Source: Monilinia fructicola (Eukaryota; Ascomycota; Leotiomycetes; Helotiales; Sclerotiniaceae). Taken from it: a stretch of DNA of 64,000 nt. The notes under the pieces are model-generated. The model did no database searches, was not told the origin of the DNA, and saw nothing but the letters and a program-made list of their open reading frames with translations. The stretch covers positions 1,178,001 through 1,242,000 of the forward strand of contig VICG01000013.1 in the NCBI GenBank assembly GCA_008692225.1, written 5' to 3'. Below are positions 22,216-33,047 of the stretch, piece by piece. The translations under genes were made by a program, and so were the position numbers. Positions within the stretch are counted from its first letter, which is position 1, and every line of letters starts with the position of its first letter.

Positions 22216-24108
22216 AGGGGTGAGCGGAGCGCCCCAAATATGACAGGTCTCATGGTTTGCAACGCGGCAATGAAGAAACAAAACGTCGTCCCAGCAGGAA
22301 GATTTTCACAGAAGAGGAAGAGGAGGAGCATATCACCAAGTGGTCATGGATTGAATCGGCGAAAGGAACCGCAATGGCATTTATCAGGCGTCGGGAATTT
22401 GGTGCTTGAAGACGTTGAATTTCTGCATGATACCGAGAGATTCTTTGTGTTTATGGGTAAAAACAAGCATGCACGCATGGCGTGCGCTGTATCGCGGGTG
22501 TCTTGAATTAATCTACGATGAGCATACGACGAGTATATGGATAAATATAAAAGGAACGTAAAGATACGAGGTATATAATAAACGAAACACATAAATACAA
22601 AATAGGGAAATCAACCAACCACACACACGTCCAGACAAAAGAAACCGTCTTTCACGTAGTTCTATCAACCCTCCCCTTCCCTCCTCTCCCCGAAATAAAT
22701 TCATCAACCACCACCATACCTACCATACCTACCCACCATTTCACTTATAACATACATACATACATACATACACACACACAATACACACCCACCCACCCAC
22801 ACCCACTCACACCACCCCAAACTCAATCCAATCCAACCCCCGCCTCCCCTTCCCCTCCCATCCCCCAAAGAACCCTCTCCCAAAACCCCCGTCCAAACCC
22901 CACTCCACCACACCCACAACCTCCTCCCCCTCCCACCCAACCAAATCCAAACCTTTCCCTTTCCCTTTCCCTTTCCCTTTCCCTTTCCCTTTCCCTTTCC
23001 CTTTCCCTTTCCCTTTCCCTTTCCCTTTCCCTTTCCCTTTCCCTTTCCCTTTCCCTTCCCCTTTCCCTTTCCCCATCCAACACACCCAACATCCTAATCC
23101 TCTCGTCCATATACCCCCCCGATCCACACCACAATCCATACCACAATACCCGATAGCTACAAAGTGAAATATCCATCCATCCATCCATCCATCCACCCAC
23201 CCAAAGCCTCAGCACCGTATACACAACACAACACAACACACGCAACACCACGCCCCGCAACCAATCGCAAGCAGATAGATAGATCGATGGACCATCGATG
23301 GACCATCAATCGATCGAAAGACCGACACAGCAAAGAAATCAACAATAAACTCAGGAGGGGAGGACATGAATATAAATACCAACACAAACACCAACATAAA
23401 CATAAACGTCCATAGATAATCAAGCACGGATTAAACATGCCATTCAAATCCATGGAAATCAAGGATCTCCGGGGCTCTACAGGAGGAATCTAAGGCTCCC
23501 TGGGCTAGGCATTTATTTCTTACCTATTTATTTATTTATGATTATTATTATTATCATCATCATCTGTTGATGGGGGTAGAGAAGCTGGGATGGGATGGGA
23601 TGGGATGGGATGGGGTGACATGATATGGGATGGGATAGTCACATGTGAGGAGGGAGGATGGACGTCAAAAGGCTGATGGCTGATGGCTAATTGGTACTTG
23701 GTGAATATGAATAGTAGGTATCTAGTGTGGGATGTCAATCCTCGTCTCCGACTTGGAATGTGAAATCATGTAGGTATCATCCATATTTGTTATTAGAACG
23801 TCATAATATCACATTGTGTTTACTCAAATATGATATACAGGTAACTAATAAAGATCGGGTAAACCGTTACTTTTATTTCTTTCGTATTCATCCATTCCTT
23901 CATATCACATCCAGCAAATAGATAACATCTGGTCCCTTGATTCAAGAGGTAACTATTTGTATACCCTAAGTCCTACCAAATAGCTTTGATGCAAAGTGCA
24001 AAGGGTATCCATACCAATCCTCACGTAACATCCGAGAACATCTAGTACCTCTGCTATCTTGAAATGGAATAAAAACTGTAGGAAGTCGTTTTCTCATAAG
24101 GGAATCAT
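22216..24108. other. Intergenic, simple-sequence rich
   Basis: About 1.9 kb with no supportable gene. It contains ACAT and CACC repeats (22740-22800), a long TTTCCC array (22954-23074), CATC repeats (23172-23200), a GGGAT repeat (23588-23615) and several CA/CATAAA tracts. Long frames here are read-through of these repeats. Confidence 0.6.
22954..23074. repeat. (TTTCCC)n hexanucleotide array
   Basis: 17 uninterrupted TTTCCC units from 22954 to 23055, then degenerate units to about 23074. The minus strand reads (GGGAAA)n, which has G-quadruplex potential. Confidence 0.95.
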
Positions 24109-25118
24109 TTAGGCGACCTCGGTGATCTTAGCCTTGGGCTCCTCTGCGGCTTCCTCTTCTCCTTCAAGTGCTGGCATCTCCTCATCTTCTTCATCCTCTC
24201 CCTCATCTTCTTCACCACCTAATCCGTCCAATCCTGACATTCCTGCTCCGCCAAGTTTCGAGAAATCGATACCGCCGAAGTCTCCACCTGCACCTCCCAT
24301 CATGTCACCCATACCTGGCATTCCACCTAAAGAACCATTCGTTAGCTTTTGGTCAAATCTTGCATCTCAAGTTAGAGGATTACTTACCCATACCGTTCAT
24401 CTGGCTCAAGTCTTCCTCTGGTGCCTCATCTTGCTCATCCTCATCAACCCACTTATCAAAGTCGGTCTTCAAGAAATGAACCTTTCTTAGAATCCTTCAA
24501 TAATCTAGGCCAAAACTCCTCCTTCAACTCCTTCTTTCTTAAGACAAATTGAGTGCTCTTCTGAGTGTGGTTGTATTTTGAAGCACTCTCATCGATCTCA
24601 GCGTAGAATTCCAATGTAACTGCGTAGGCACGCTTGAGGGATTCAGAGTAACCGGAGAATGTGAGGGAATCGGACTTGAGTTCGATCTTTGGTTCCTTAA
24701 CATCGGGAACACTGATAGTTAGGTAGATGAAATTCTTTTCGGCCTCAGTCTTGTTGGATCGTTGAGCCCAGAGAACTGTAGTTTACGAATCGTTAGTGAC
24801 AGCTTCTAATGATTAGATGCGTAATGTGGCATGGAGTTCGTAGAGCAGTTGATGGCCCTTGCTTATGAATTTGTTGGATTGAGCGCACAGTGCCCCTCAT
24901 TGAAAAAGTAATGTGGGATGCAACTGATTGATCTTCCCCCAAAAATATAGCCACATAACTACCCTCCCGCAGACTGCTGTTTATTTTGATGTGGCACAAA
25001 AGTTGAGAGTAATATCTGAAGCGACAGGAACTGAACAGAACAGCTTTGTAACTTCAAAGTCGCCGCATTTGGTAAGGGAAAAGAGCTTACCTTCAGGAGT
25101 TGCAGTAGTTTCAGACAT
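24109..25118 (-). CDS. Hsp90 co-chaperone p23/Sba1, about 210 aa, one frame break
   Basis: Binds ATP-bound Hsp90 and slows its ATPase (cytosol/nucleus). Exons 25118-25091 (MSETTATPE), 24775-24388 and 24326-24109. The CS domain is complete: VLWAQRSNKTEAEKNFIYL, then IELKSDSLTFSG, then TQFVLRKKELKEEFWPRLLK. Directly after DSKK the frame breaks: the sequence has GG (CC at 24481-24482 on plus) where one G would continue into the hallmark FLKTDFDKWVDEDEQDE. The tail is Gly/Met-rich (MPGMGDMMGG) and then acidic, ending AKITEVA. The first intron (315 bases) is unusually long. A 65-base GT…AG segment could in principle be spliced to bypass the break, but it would delete the most conserved block, so a sequence error is more likely. 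Confidence 0.9.
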
Positions 25119-26695
25119 CGTGTATTGTGTGAAGTTGAAGATTTATAGAAAAAAGTTGAATGGGGGAATCGTTATTCTCGCAGAATTGAATTGAGGGGTA
25201 TCAAGCAAAAAAGGTGGTGACGCTGTGGATTTTGTTGTTATTGTTGATGGTTGGAAAAGTGTAAAAGTGTAAAAGTGTAGAAGTGTAGAAGTGTAGAAGT
25301 GAGAAATGATGAGGGGGAGAAGAGATGAAGAAAGGATTGTTCGTTACTTGTGCTGTGTGCAGACAAACGAGGCTGGAAGCTGGATGTATGGAACCTGCGA
25401 GAAGATTGGGGAAGGAAAGTGCAAGTTTGTAAATACAAAGTACTGCCGGTATAATAATAAAATACCAATACTTTATTAAAGAAAGACAAGCAAATAGCTA
25501 TTAGGTCGTAATTATTAATAAAGCTGAGTAATAAGTAAGGTATTTTTGATTTAATTATACTAAAAACAGATAATACTATATCCATGGATATCTAGGTAAG
25601 TTGCTGTAAATAGATAATATAATGGATTACCTAGGTATCTTTAATTATACCAAAAACAGATAATACTATATATCTAGGTCGGTCCACGGGTAGCTAGGTA
25701 GCTGGGTAGCCTGAGGTACTATATCGATATAATAAATTGTTTTTGGTTCTAGGTTATTTAAGAATACGTAGGTAGGTATATTATATTATTTATTATTTTA
25801 TCGTTTATAGTTCTTCTCTTGATAATTAATTTAATGTATAAATAATATTTATCATCATTACCTGTATTGATTCCTATGTTTATTATGATATTGATTGCTG
25901 TATTTATAATTCTTTTATTTATTACACCTAATTGGGTAGGTCCATGGGTACCTAGGTATCTACTATCTAGGTACTCTACTACCTAGTAGACAAAAAATGA
26001 TTCCCAATGTTACGTAAGGAATGAATAATTCAAAGCTGAAAGAGTTTGAGCTTTCCAAGGTTCTTCAAAGGGAACTTGTAAGTTTCATCAGTACTCCTTA
26101 TTGATATCAATCAATAACACCGAACGCTATGGAAGTACAGTACTACTTTTATTAATTGTACCTCCCTGATACCTCCAGCTATCCAGTATACAAGTATGAC
26201 TAACTTATTACTAATACTGGCTACCCCACATTGCCTCTACTGCCTTGCGGCTCCCATAGGAAAGTCCACCCAATACAGCTTAACGTCATTGATCCGGTGT
26301 GAGCTTGGACCAAAACCCTAAACTACACCATGATGTGTGAGGACTCTGTATGAATGACAATATACTTTATCTATTATGCTAATCATATCATATCATATCA
26401 TATCATACATATCATACATATCATATCACACACATCACATCACATCACATCACATCAGTCATATCCCTTACCGACACACATATAGAACATACTTACAATA
26501 ATATCCAAACCTTTGATCCAAGACCAGAACAATTAATCCAATTCAATTCAATTCAATTCAATTCAATTCAATACAATACAATACAATAATTGATCGAATC
26601 ATATCGTCCAAAGGAAACTCCTGTTTAGAAACCCCCCACCCCAATCCAAACCTCCAAATCTGCGAATAAAATTGCATTCAAAAGAGAACTTAGAT
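25119..26695. other. Intergenic, divergent promoters and AT-rich repeats
   Basis: About 1.6 kb between p23 (minus) and Vps24 (plus). It holds a (GTGTAAAA/GTGTAGAA) tract at 25257-25300, an AT-rich stretch (25440-25980) with a 30-base near-identical repeat pair and many CCTAGGTA motifs, and TCATA, CACAT and ATTCA microsatellites at 26383-26590 just upstream of Vps24. No gene is supported. Confidence 0.5.
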
Positions 26696-27464
26696 ATGGA
26701 ATCCATAAAAGCCGTATTCTTCAAACCCGACCCCCAAGCCCAAGTGCGTATACCGATCCCCCATCCCCATATCTATCCTCGTTCCCATCCCCCTCGCACC
26801 ATCTAACCATCTCCCCACCCCCCAGGTCCGCAAATGCAACGCCCTAATCCGACAAAATGTGCGCAAGCTCGACCGGGACATCGCCTCCCTCAAAGCCGTC
26901 GAGAACAAGACCCGCAACCTCATCATCGCCGCCAACAAGCGCGCTCAACGCAACCCATCGCAAGCAAAACAAGCCGCGCAAGAAACCCGCATCTTCGCCC
27001 GTGAGCTAATCCGCACGCGGAATACGTCTCGCAGACTCGTGACGTCGAAGGCGCAGTTGCAGAGCGTGAACATGCAGGTGAATGAGGCGTTTGCGGTGAG
27101 GAAGATTGAGGGCAGCATCAAGACGAGCGTGGGCATCATGAAGGATGTGAACAGCTTGGTGAGACTCCCGGAGCTGATGGGGACCATGAGAGAACTGAGC
27201 CAGGAGCTGGTGAAGGCGGGGATTATCGAGGAGATGGTGGGGGATATGATGCCGGATCAGTTGGAGGAGGAAGACGAGGAGGCGGAGGGCGAGGTCGACA
27301 AGGTGCTTGGCGAGATATTGCAAGATCGGATGGGCAGGGTGGGAGCGACGCCGAATTTGCCCGCGGCGCCAGTGCAGCAGGAGGTTGCTGCGGAGGAGGA
27401 AGACGAGGATGCAGAGGCCATGTTGGATCAGATGAGGGGAAGGTTGGAGGCGTTGAAGAGTTGA
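26696..27464 (+). CDS. VPS24: ESCRT-III subunit Vps24 (CHMP3 family), 228 aa
   Basis: Charged endosomal sorting protein that polymerises with Snf7 and Vps2 during multivesicular-body formation. Exon 1 (26696-26743) encodes MESIKAVFFKPDPQAQ; an 82-base intron (GTGCGT…CCCAG) follows, then exon 2 (26826-27464). The N-terminal half is basic and helical (NVRKLDRDIASLKAVENKTR), the C-terminal half acidic. The Vps24 hallmark NSLVRLPELMGTM is present around residue 120. The last residues AMLDQMRGRLEALKS fit the MIM1 motif that binds the Vps4 MIT domain. Length agrees with yeast Vps24 (224). No frame problem. Confidence 0.93.
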
Positions 27465-28009
27465 GCGGGCGCGTAGATGATGGTGCCAGTGTTGAAGATA
27501 TACGCGATGGGTTTGGTATACCTAATTTGGAGTCTGGGTGCAGGAGTTTTGACAGGACTTATACATGTCGAGAGAAAATTTCTCCCGGCACGGATCAATC
27601 ACAGAAGTGTTGTTCCGAGCCTCTTCTAGATCTATCCCCTTTGCATTGTTATAGTAGGTAGCATAAATTTACACATCTCTCCCTCGACCAACTTAAACTT
27701 AACACGCCACCTCCATAGCGAACAGGCCGCATTCCAACAAACGATGCATGGCATTCCCCCACTTCCCTCTCCTCCCCAGAACACACAACCTTGGAACCCT
27801 CCACAAAACCAGAAGACCATCAACACTCAGACAAACATCCCCATCCCCCTCCCCATCCATATAACCAACCCCCTCCTCTCTTGCAAAAGAACACCGACCT
27901 CGCCACCGCCATCGCCATCCATCCTCCCCTCTACCACACACCTCTCTCTTCATTCATGTAAGCTTATATTTTGCTATATCTTCCATCTATTTTTTGTGCT
28001 TGTGGTTGT

Positions 28010-28255
28010 GGTTATGGATGTTTATATATTTATGTATGTATATATGTATATATGTATATATGTATATATGTATGTATATATGTATATATGTATATATATA
28101 TTGTATATATGTATATATGTATATATGTATATATGTATATATGTATATATGTATATATGTATATATGTATATATGTATATATATGTATATATGTATATAT
28201 GTATATATGTATATATGTATATATATATGTATATATGTATATATGTATATATTAA
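28010..28255. repeat. (GTATATAT)n microsatellite
   Basis: About 245 bases of alternating GTATATAT/GTATGTAT units. Tyr/Ile/Val-only frames on both strands through it are artefacts of the repeat. Confidence 0.95.
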
Positions 28256-28590
28256 AATTATATATATCGATATACTTTAGGGGTTTATATGATATATGGG
28301 GAATGGAAAACGGAAAACGCAAACTGGATGTGAGAGAAACAGCGTGTCGAGGGATTCACGTGTTTGCTGGGCTGCCCGTGGACCTCCAGAGCCGCGTGAT
28401 ATACATGCTGCCTTGCCTCTACGGAAGAGAGGTGTGGATCGCGTTTAGGATCGGGGTTGGGATCAGCTAGGGGTGGGTATACGGGACGCGGGATACGTCG
28501 AGGCGGGGTAGCCAGCTGTCTATATGATTATAAACGTACTAGATGGATGTATGAAAGAGATCAAGATAAAAGGATTTTTATTACTAAACA

Positions 28591-28632
28591 ACCCTAACCT
28601 AACCTAACCTAACCCTAGCCCTAACCCTAACC
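28591..28632. repeat. Interstitial telomere-like repeats
   Basis: ACCCTAACCTAACCTAACC followed by TAACCCTAGCCCTAACCCTAACC, a mix of CCTAA and CCCTAA units, then degenerate CCAAA units to about 28650. TTAGGG is the usual filamentous-fungal telomere unit, so this is a short internal tract, not a chromosome end, since genes continue on both sides. Confidence 0.8.
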
Positions 28633-29484
28633 AACCAAACCAAACCAAACCTAAGCTTACCTCGCCTTGCTCAATCCAATCCAATCCAATTCCATCCAGG
28701 CCAACATACGTATTACGAGACCCTCACTCAACATATACCTCGTGTAAAGGAACCCAAGATTCCACAAACTTCTAGCCCCAATCCCCATCGAAGTTCCAAC
28801 GACGGTTAAGGTTGTGAGGATGAATGATGGGTTCGGGAGGGAGAGATTGATATTGGGTGGTGAATATATCGGCAGGGAAGGGGTGTGGATGAGGTGTGAT
28901 TGTGAGATAGCCAGTATCTTGTATTGAATCATGGCATCCGACATTTGTCAGTCCGGTCGAATCTAGAACATAGGATCCATCATCCAGTATCCAACTCTTC
29001 CAATCATCCAGCCATTCCACTTCCATACCATTCATGCCAACACACCATCCAACATCCCATCCATCCCAGGCGAAAAAGAAACGAGTAAGAAAACCCCAAC
29101 ACTCCACCTTGACGTCGTATCCCGCGTTCTTAAAGTAAACAGGCCGTTATATCATCTCAAAAGTCTCGTCGCATCTGATGCTCTGTATTCCATCCTAATT
29201 GTTCATTGAAACACACATCCAAGCAAGCAAAAAAATAAAAAAAATAGGTAGCTAGCTAGCTAACTACCTACCTACTAAACCCATCAGTCGATTCACAGAA
29301 GAGGATATAAAAAAAGTCGAAAATTTTCCCATCCTGGCATCCATAGTTCCGAATCGACAAACAGAGATTCGCCAAGAAAGTAAGAAAGTAGCCAAGGAAA
29401 CTCACTGAAAAAACCCCCAAGGAAACTGAAAGGAAGGAACCCTGCAAAAGAAAAAAGTCACGCGAGAAATCTAGACCTAGAACC

Positions 29485-31611
29485 TTAATAACCTTGAGGT
29501 GCAGCAGCATCAAGTAACTGCAACTCCTCAAGATATCCCTGTTCTTCGTGCATATTTCTGATGAAAACTTCCTCGCCCACTTCTCCCCACCATCCTCTCT
29601 CCACAACCTCTTTCTTTCTCTGCCAAATTTCACTCGCAACCCCCTTCACCTGTCCAAATGCTCGTCCGGCACTAGGCCAGACCTGCCATAGCGTTTTCAA
29701 TGCCCCAGTATTCAATTTCAGTTGTTGTTTGAGATCATCGTCGTTGAGTAACGGGTAGAGAACAGACCAGCAGGATAAATGAACAATAGAGGCGAGTGTC
29801 ACGACGCAGGTGAAGAAATGAGTGTGGCGGATTAAGGGGATGGGGAGTGTAATGAGCTTAGAGATTGATTGAGCGGCGGTGATGGTTTTGGAAGCGTGGA
29901 GATTGTAGTTTGAGCCGGGCGTGATGGGGTGGTGAGGGGCACAGGAGGTTATCGGGGTCGTGATGCTACTGTCGAGCTCAGAGAGTTCGCGGTGCAGGAC
30001 GATGGTTGTGCTGTCGGAGTGGGGTTAGCATGCATATATTGAGAGACGGCTTTGATGGTGAGAAAAGGGGAAAGATTAGAGATGAAGGGGTACCATACGC
30101 TTCGGTTATCATGTTCGCTTGGAAAAGCATTTCATCGAGCTTCCCATCACCATTGACGAGTTGTCTTTTGTTTTCTGGAAGATGTAGACGGAAATTTACA
30201 AGATATGCATCAAGACGATCAACGGCAGAGCTGTCCGGGTGAGGATTTGTTTGTCGTCCGGTCAATAGTCGGCCCAAGTTTCGAATGGCGGAGATGCGAT
30301 ATGTGAAAGAGGAGTAGGTGAAATCACGGTGTTCAAAATCCTCATCATCAAAGTCTGAAATGAAATGACAGGCTGGGATGTTCTATTTGCCTGTTAGTAT
30401 AATGAATTTCGGAGTTGAGTACGTGGAGAAATTCATGTGTCTCGATCAAGGGAAACTTACTCCGCTAACGTATTCATACTCTTCACATGGAAGTCCAACT
30501 TCTGCGGGTATATCTTTCATGGGGAAGAAACTCTTCTGGTGAACGCCGGCGATCATTCCATCTACCACAAACATTTCCCACCAAGTACGAACGCCAGCTC
30601 TCTTCCAAGCTTGACCATCCATTTCCATGTATCTCTGCAAATTCCCCTCTTGTTCATCCCCAATTGTAATGCCAAAGCTTGAGCATCGTTCAAAATTTGC
30701 AAGGCCTTTTCTTGATATGTGTAACCGTCCAGTCCAATGCAAAGGATAAGCATTGCTTGGACCTTGAATGCGTCCTTGGGACAATCTGCTCGATAGATTG
30801 CTCTTTCGGCTTCTAGACATAGTGCCGTAGTGGGTGCTTGATCTATGTAGAATGAGCCTACATATCTCATGGCCGCTTCTAAATGCTCGAGTTGTTTTTT
30901 CTCCTTCAACAGCCTGAGCAGATTATCTCTTGGGAGAAGGAAAGGATGTGCGGGCCAAAAATGATAGAAGAATGCTTCGATGCATTTTTGTCGAAGATCT
31001 AATCCGTTGTATTGTGGTTTATTCACGTCTAAAACCGTTTGATCTCTATTAATACCATAAGACGGGGGATCTGCCGGACCGAATGGTAAAGTCTGTAATC
31101 TATTATCGGGAGGTGTAGCTAACCCACTGGGAATGTTGCCCGAATTACCGGCGGTGTTGACGGTTGTTGATGAGGCCCCTGGTCGAACTAGTGGGCAAGC
31201 TCGGGAATTGTTTTGTTGAGACGTCGACACTGCCGTCTTGTTTTGAGGGCCATTTCGCCTTGGGCCCTTGAAGCCTCGTCGACTTCTCACGTAAACGCAT
31301 TCGTATTCATTAGTAGAGCATCTTGAGCATGGGTTGTGGCCATCGCATTTGAGGTGCTTGGAACGACAACCGACACATGCTGCCGGGACCGTAATCCGGT
31401 CCTTTTGATGGTCCGCAACTGACAACTGCCTTTCGCCTTGTTTCTCAGGCACATGATCGGAGCTAGGTGAGAGTGATGAAGCATTACTTGTCGAAGGCGT
31501 TTGGATGGGAGAGATGGAATCCATAGCTCTAGTGGTCAGATTTGATGTGGATGTGGATGAATTGCTCGCCGACCAAATCGTATGAGGCACAGATGTAGAG
31601 GTCTGCTGCAT
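29485..31611 (-). CDS. Zn(II)2Cys6 transcription factor, about 653 aa, one frame break
   Basis: Fungal binuclear-cluster regulator (nucleus); target unknown. Start ATG 31611 (MQQTSTSVPHTIW), long Ser/Thr-rich N-terminus, then the cluster ACVGCRSKHLKCDGHNPCS…C…C (residues 84-112), with all six Cys, followed by a basic linker (RSRRGFKGPRR). A fungal_trans-like middle region begins about residue 215 (CIEAFFYHFWPAHPFLLPRD) and includes RTWWEMFVVDGMIAGVHQ. Exons 31611-30461, 30382-30099 and 30010-29485. In exon 1 the frame breaks at the C4 run 30644-30647 (minus strand AGAGGGGAA, after LGMNKR): the continuation needs one base more (or two fewer). It is the only break in the window of this direction. 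C-terminal part contains HREL and SCWSVLYPLL. Confidence 0.85.
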
Positions 31612-33047
31612 TTAGTATGTCAATACTGTAACCCTGGTACAGAGCGTCGAATGGTTGATGGATATTCTATCCTTGTCCTACGATCTCTGATAGAGAATGC
31701 TGACTACCGTAGTAAGTGTGGTACCTAGCGAGGTCCCCGACGAGCCCGAATAGATTAGGTACCGGTAATTTAGCACAAATACGATACGTACGGTTGAGAA
31801 GTTGTATGCTGACAGCGACGTGTGCTTTGTGTTTTTGTGTTCAACATCCACCTGGGTCCGAGTCGAATCCTTATATAAAGGGCAGCGGAAAGCCGCAAGA
31901 ATGAAGGGGGTTGTGTGGATGCGAGTGAATGTTGGAAGACTGTTGGAAAAGGGGCGGATAGCCTCAATATAACGAACGATTGCAGCCTATCAATTCTTCG
32001 AGCAGACCAGTTGTTGTTGAGCGCATACGGAGTGGTTCATCCGTTCTTCTTCTTCGATGTTCGACTTTGTATCTGACATACAGCAACGTACTCCGTAGTT
32101 ATTATATGTTTATGCGTAGCTGTGCGTAGTGATGATATGCGTAAGTGATGCGTTATTCGATGCGTATCTACTTCATTCACTTCCATTTGTTTTACAAGAA
32201 AAAGAAATCCTATTGGCGCATAATCCCGAAAGCAACCTATGAGTGTTCAGCATCACCATGCACGTGACATGGTTGGCCGCATTCATTAACTCGGATTTCC
32301 CCTTCATGATCCGCGATTGAAAGAAACTCTCCTTAGCTGCGCATTCATTCTAGCATTCTGCATCCACAATCTGCATACAAGAGGTAAAGATTATCTCGTT
32401 ATCTCACCTGGGATATCTTTCCGCAATCCTTCAGCACATCAGAGAGCAAAGAGGGTTGCACTCCCAATTCTGCCTTTTGACACCTGCATCGTTGTGGAGA
32501 AACGCAAGATGACGATTGGGCAAGACATACAAGGCATACCAGCATGGCCACAATGAGGCTGGGCATTACGACTCTCAGGAGCCGGCAGATAAATCTTCGT
32601 CATTTTGTGATATGATGGGTTGATGTTTATATGGACGACATACGAAACGGTGTTGCAGTTGCAATCGCAGTTGGTCATTTTTCTTAGATTTCATTCTTCA
32701 TTCTTCGTTCTTCATTCTTCACTCCAACTTTTGGTTCCTGGAAAGCTTCAGAAGTTCAGATGCACACACATTTTTGAGGACGCTGATAAGCAACAGAATT
32801 TTTTGGCGCCATCTGCGGACTTCAGCTCCGTTTTTTCATCGCCTGGCAAATATTTCAATAATATCCTGCTGAATGGAAGTGCATCCACCGCAATTCACTC
32901 ATCTTTGCTTGCCGTTGTTAGACGACCCGGCCCTTTCTATTCAATCGGTTCCAATTTCAGGGCCATCCGTGCCGTGATTTGGTTTGGCCTGCAGATCTCG
33001 GTAGCACAATCGAATTTTCCGTCACACCATCTCACTCTTTGTGCAGT
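31612..33047. other. Intergenic, divergent promoters
   Basis: About 1.4 kb between the Zn2Cys6 regulator (minus) and the HeLo gene (plus). Contains GTATGCGTA-like repeats near 32110-32170 and a TTCATTCTTC tract near 32692-32720. No gene is supported. Confidence 0.45.

Larger units (their letters stand above)
27465..29484. other. Intergenic with TA microsatellite and telomere-like tract
   Basis: About 2 kb between Vps24 and the Zn2Cys6 gene. It contains a TATATG array (about 28010-28255) and telomere-like repeats (28591-28632). Minus-strand frames at 28657-29107 show no recognisable protein and are left out. Confidence 0.5.

Noticed and set aside
22807..23260. Long minus-strand frames of Lys/Gly or Arg/Glu repeats
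   Set aside because: They are read-through of the TTTCCC array and flanking CCA repeats in all frames; no start context or domain.
14400..24100. Secondary-metabolite or nitrogen-use gene cluster around the amidase
   Set aside because: Neighbours are elongin C, a secreted protein and a sphingolipid-type enzyme with no shared pathway.
27971..28470. Tyr/Ile-rich frames on both strands
   Set aside because: Pure products of the GTATATAT microsatellite.
28657..29107. Trp/Gly-rich minus-strand frames
   Set aside because: Simple-sequence bias from CCAATCC repeats; no conserved motif.
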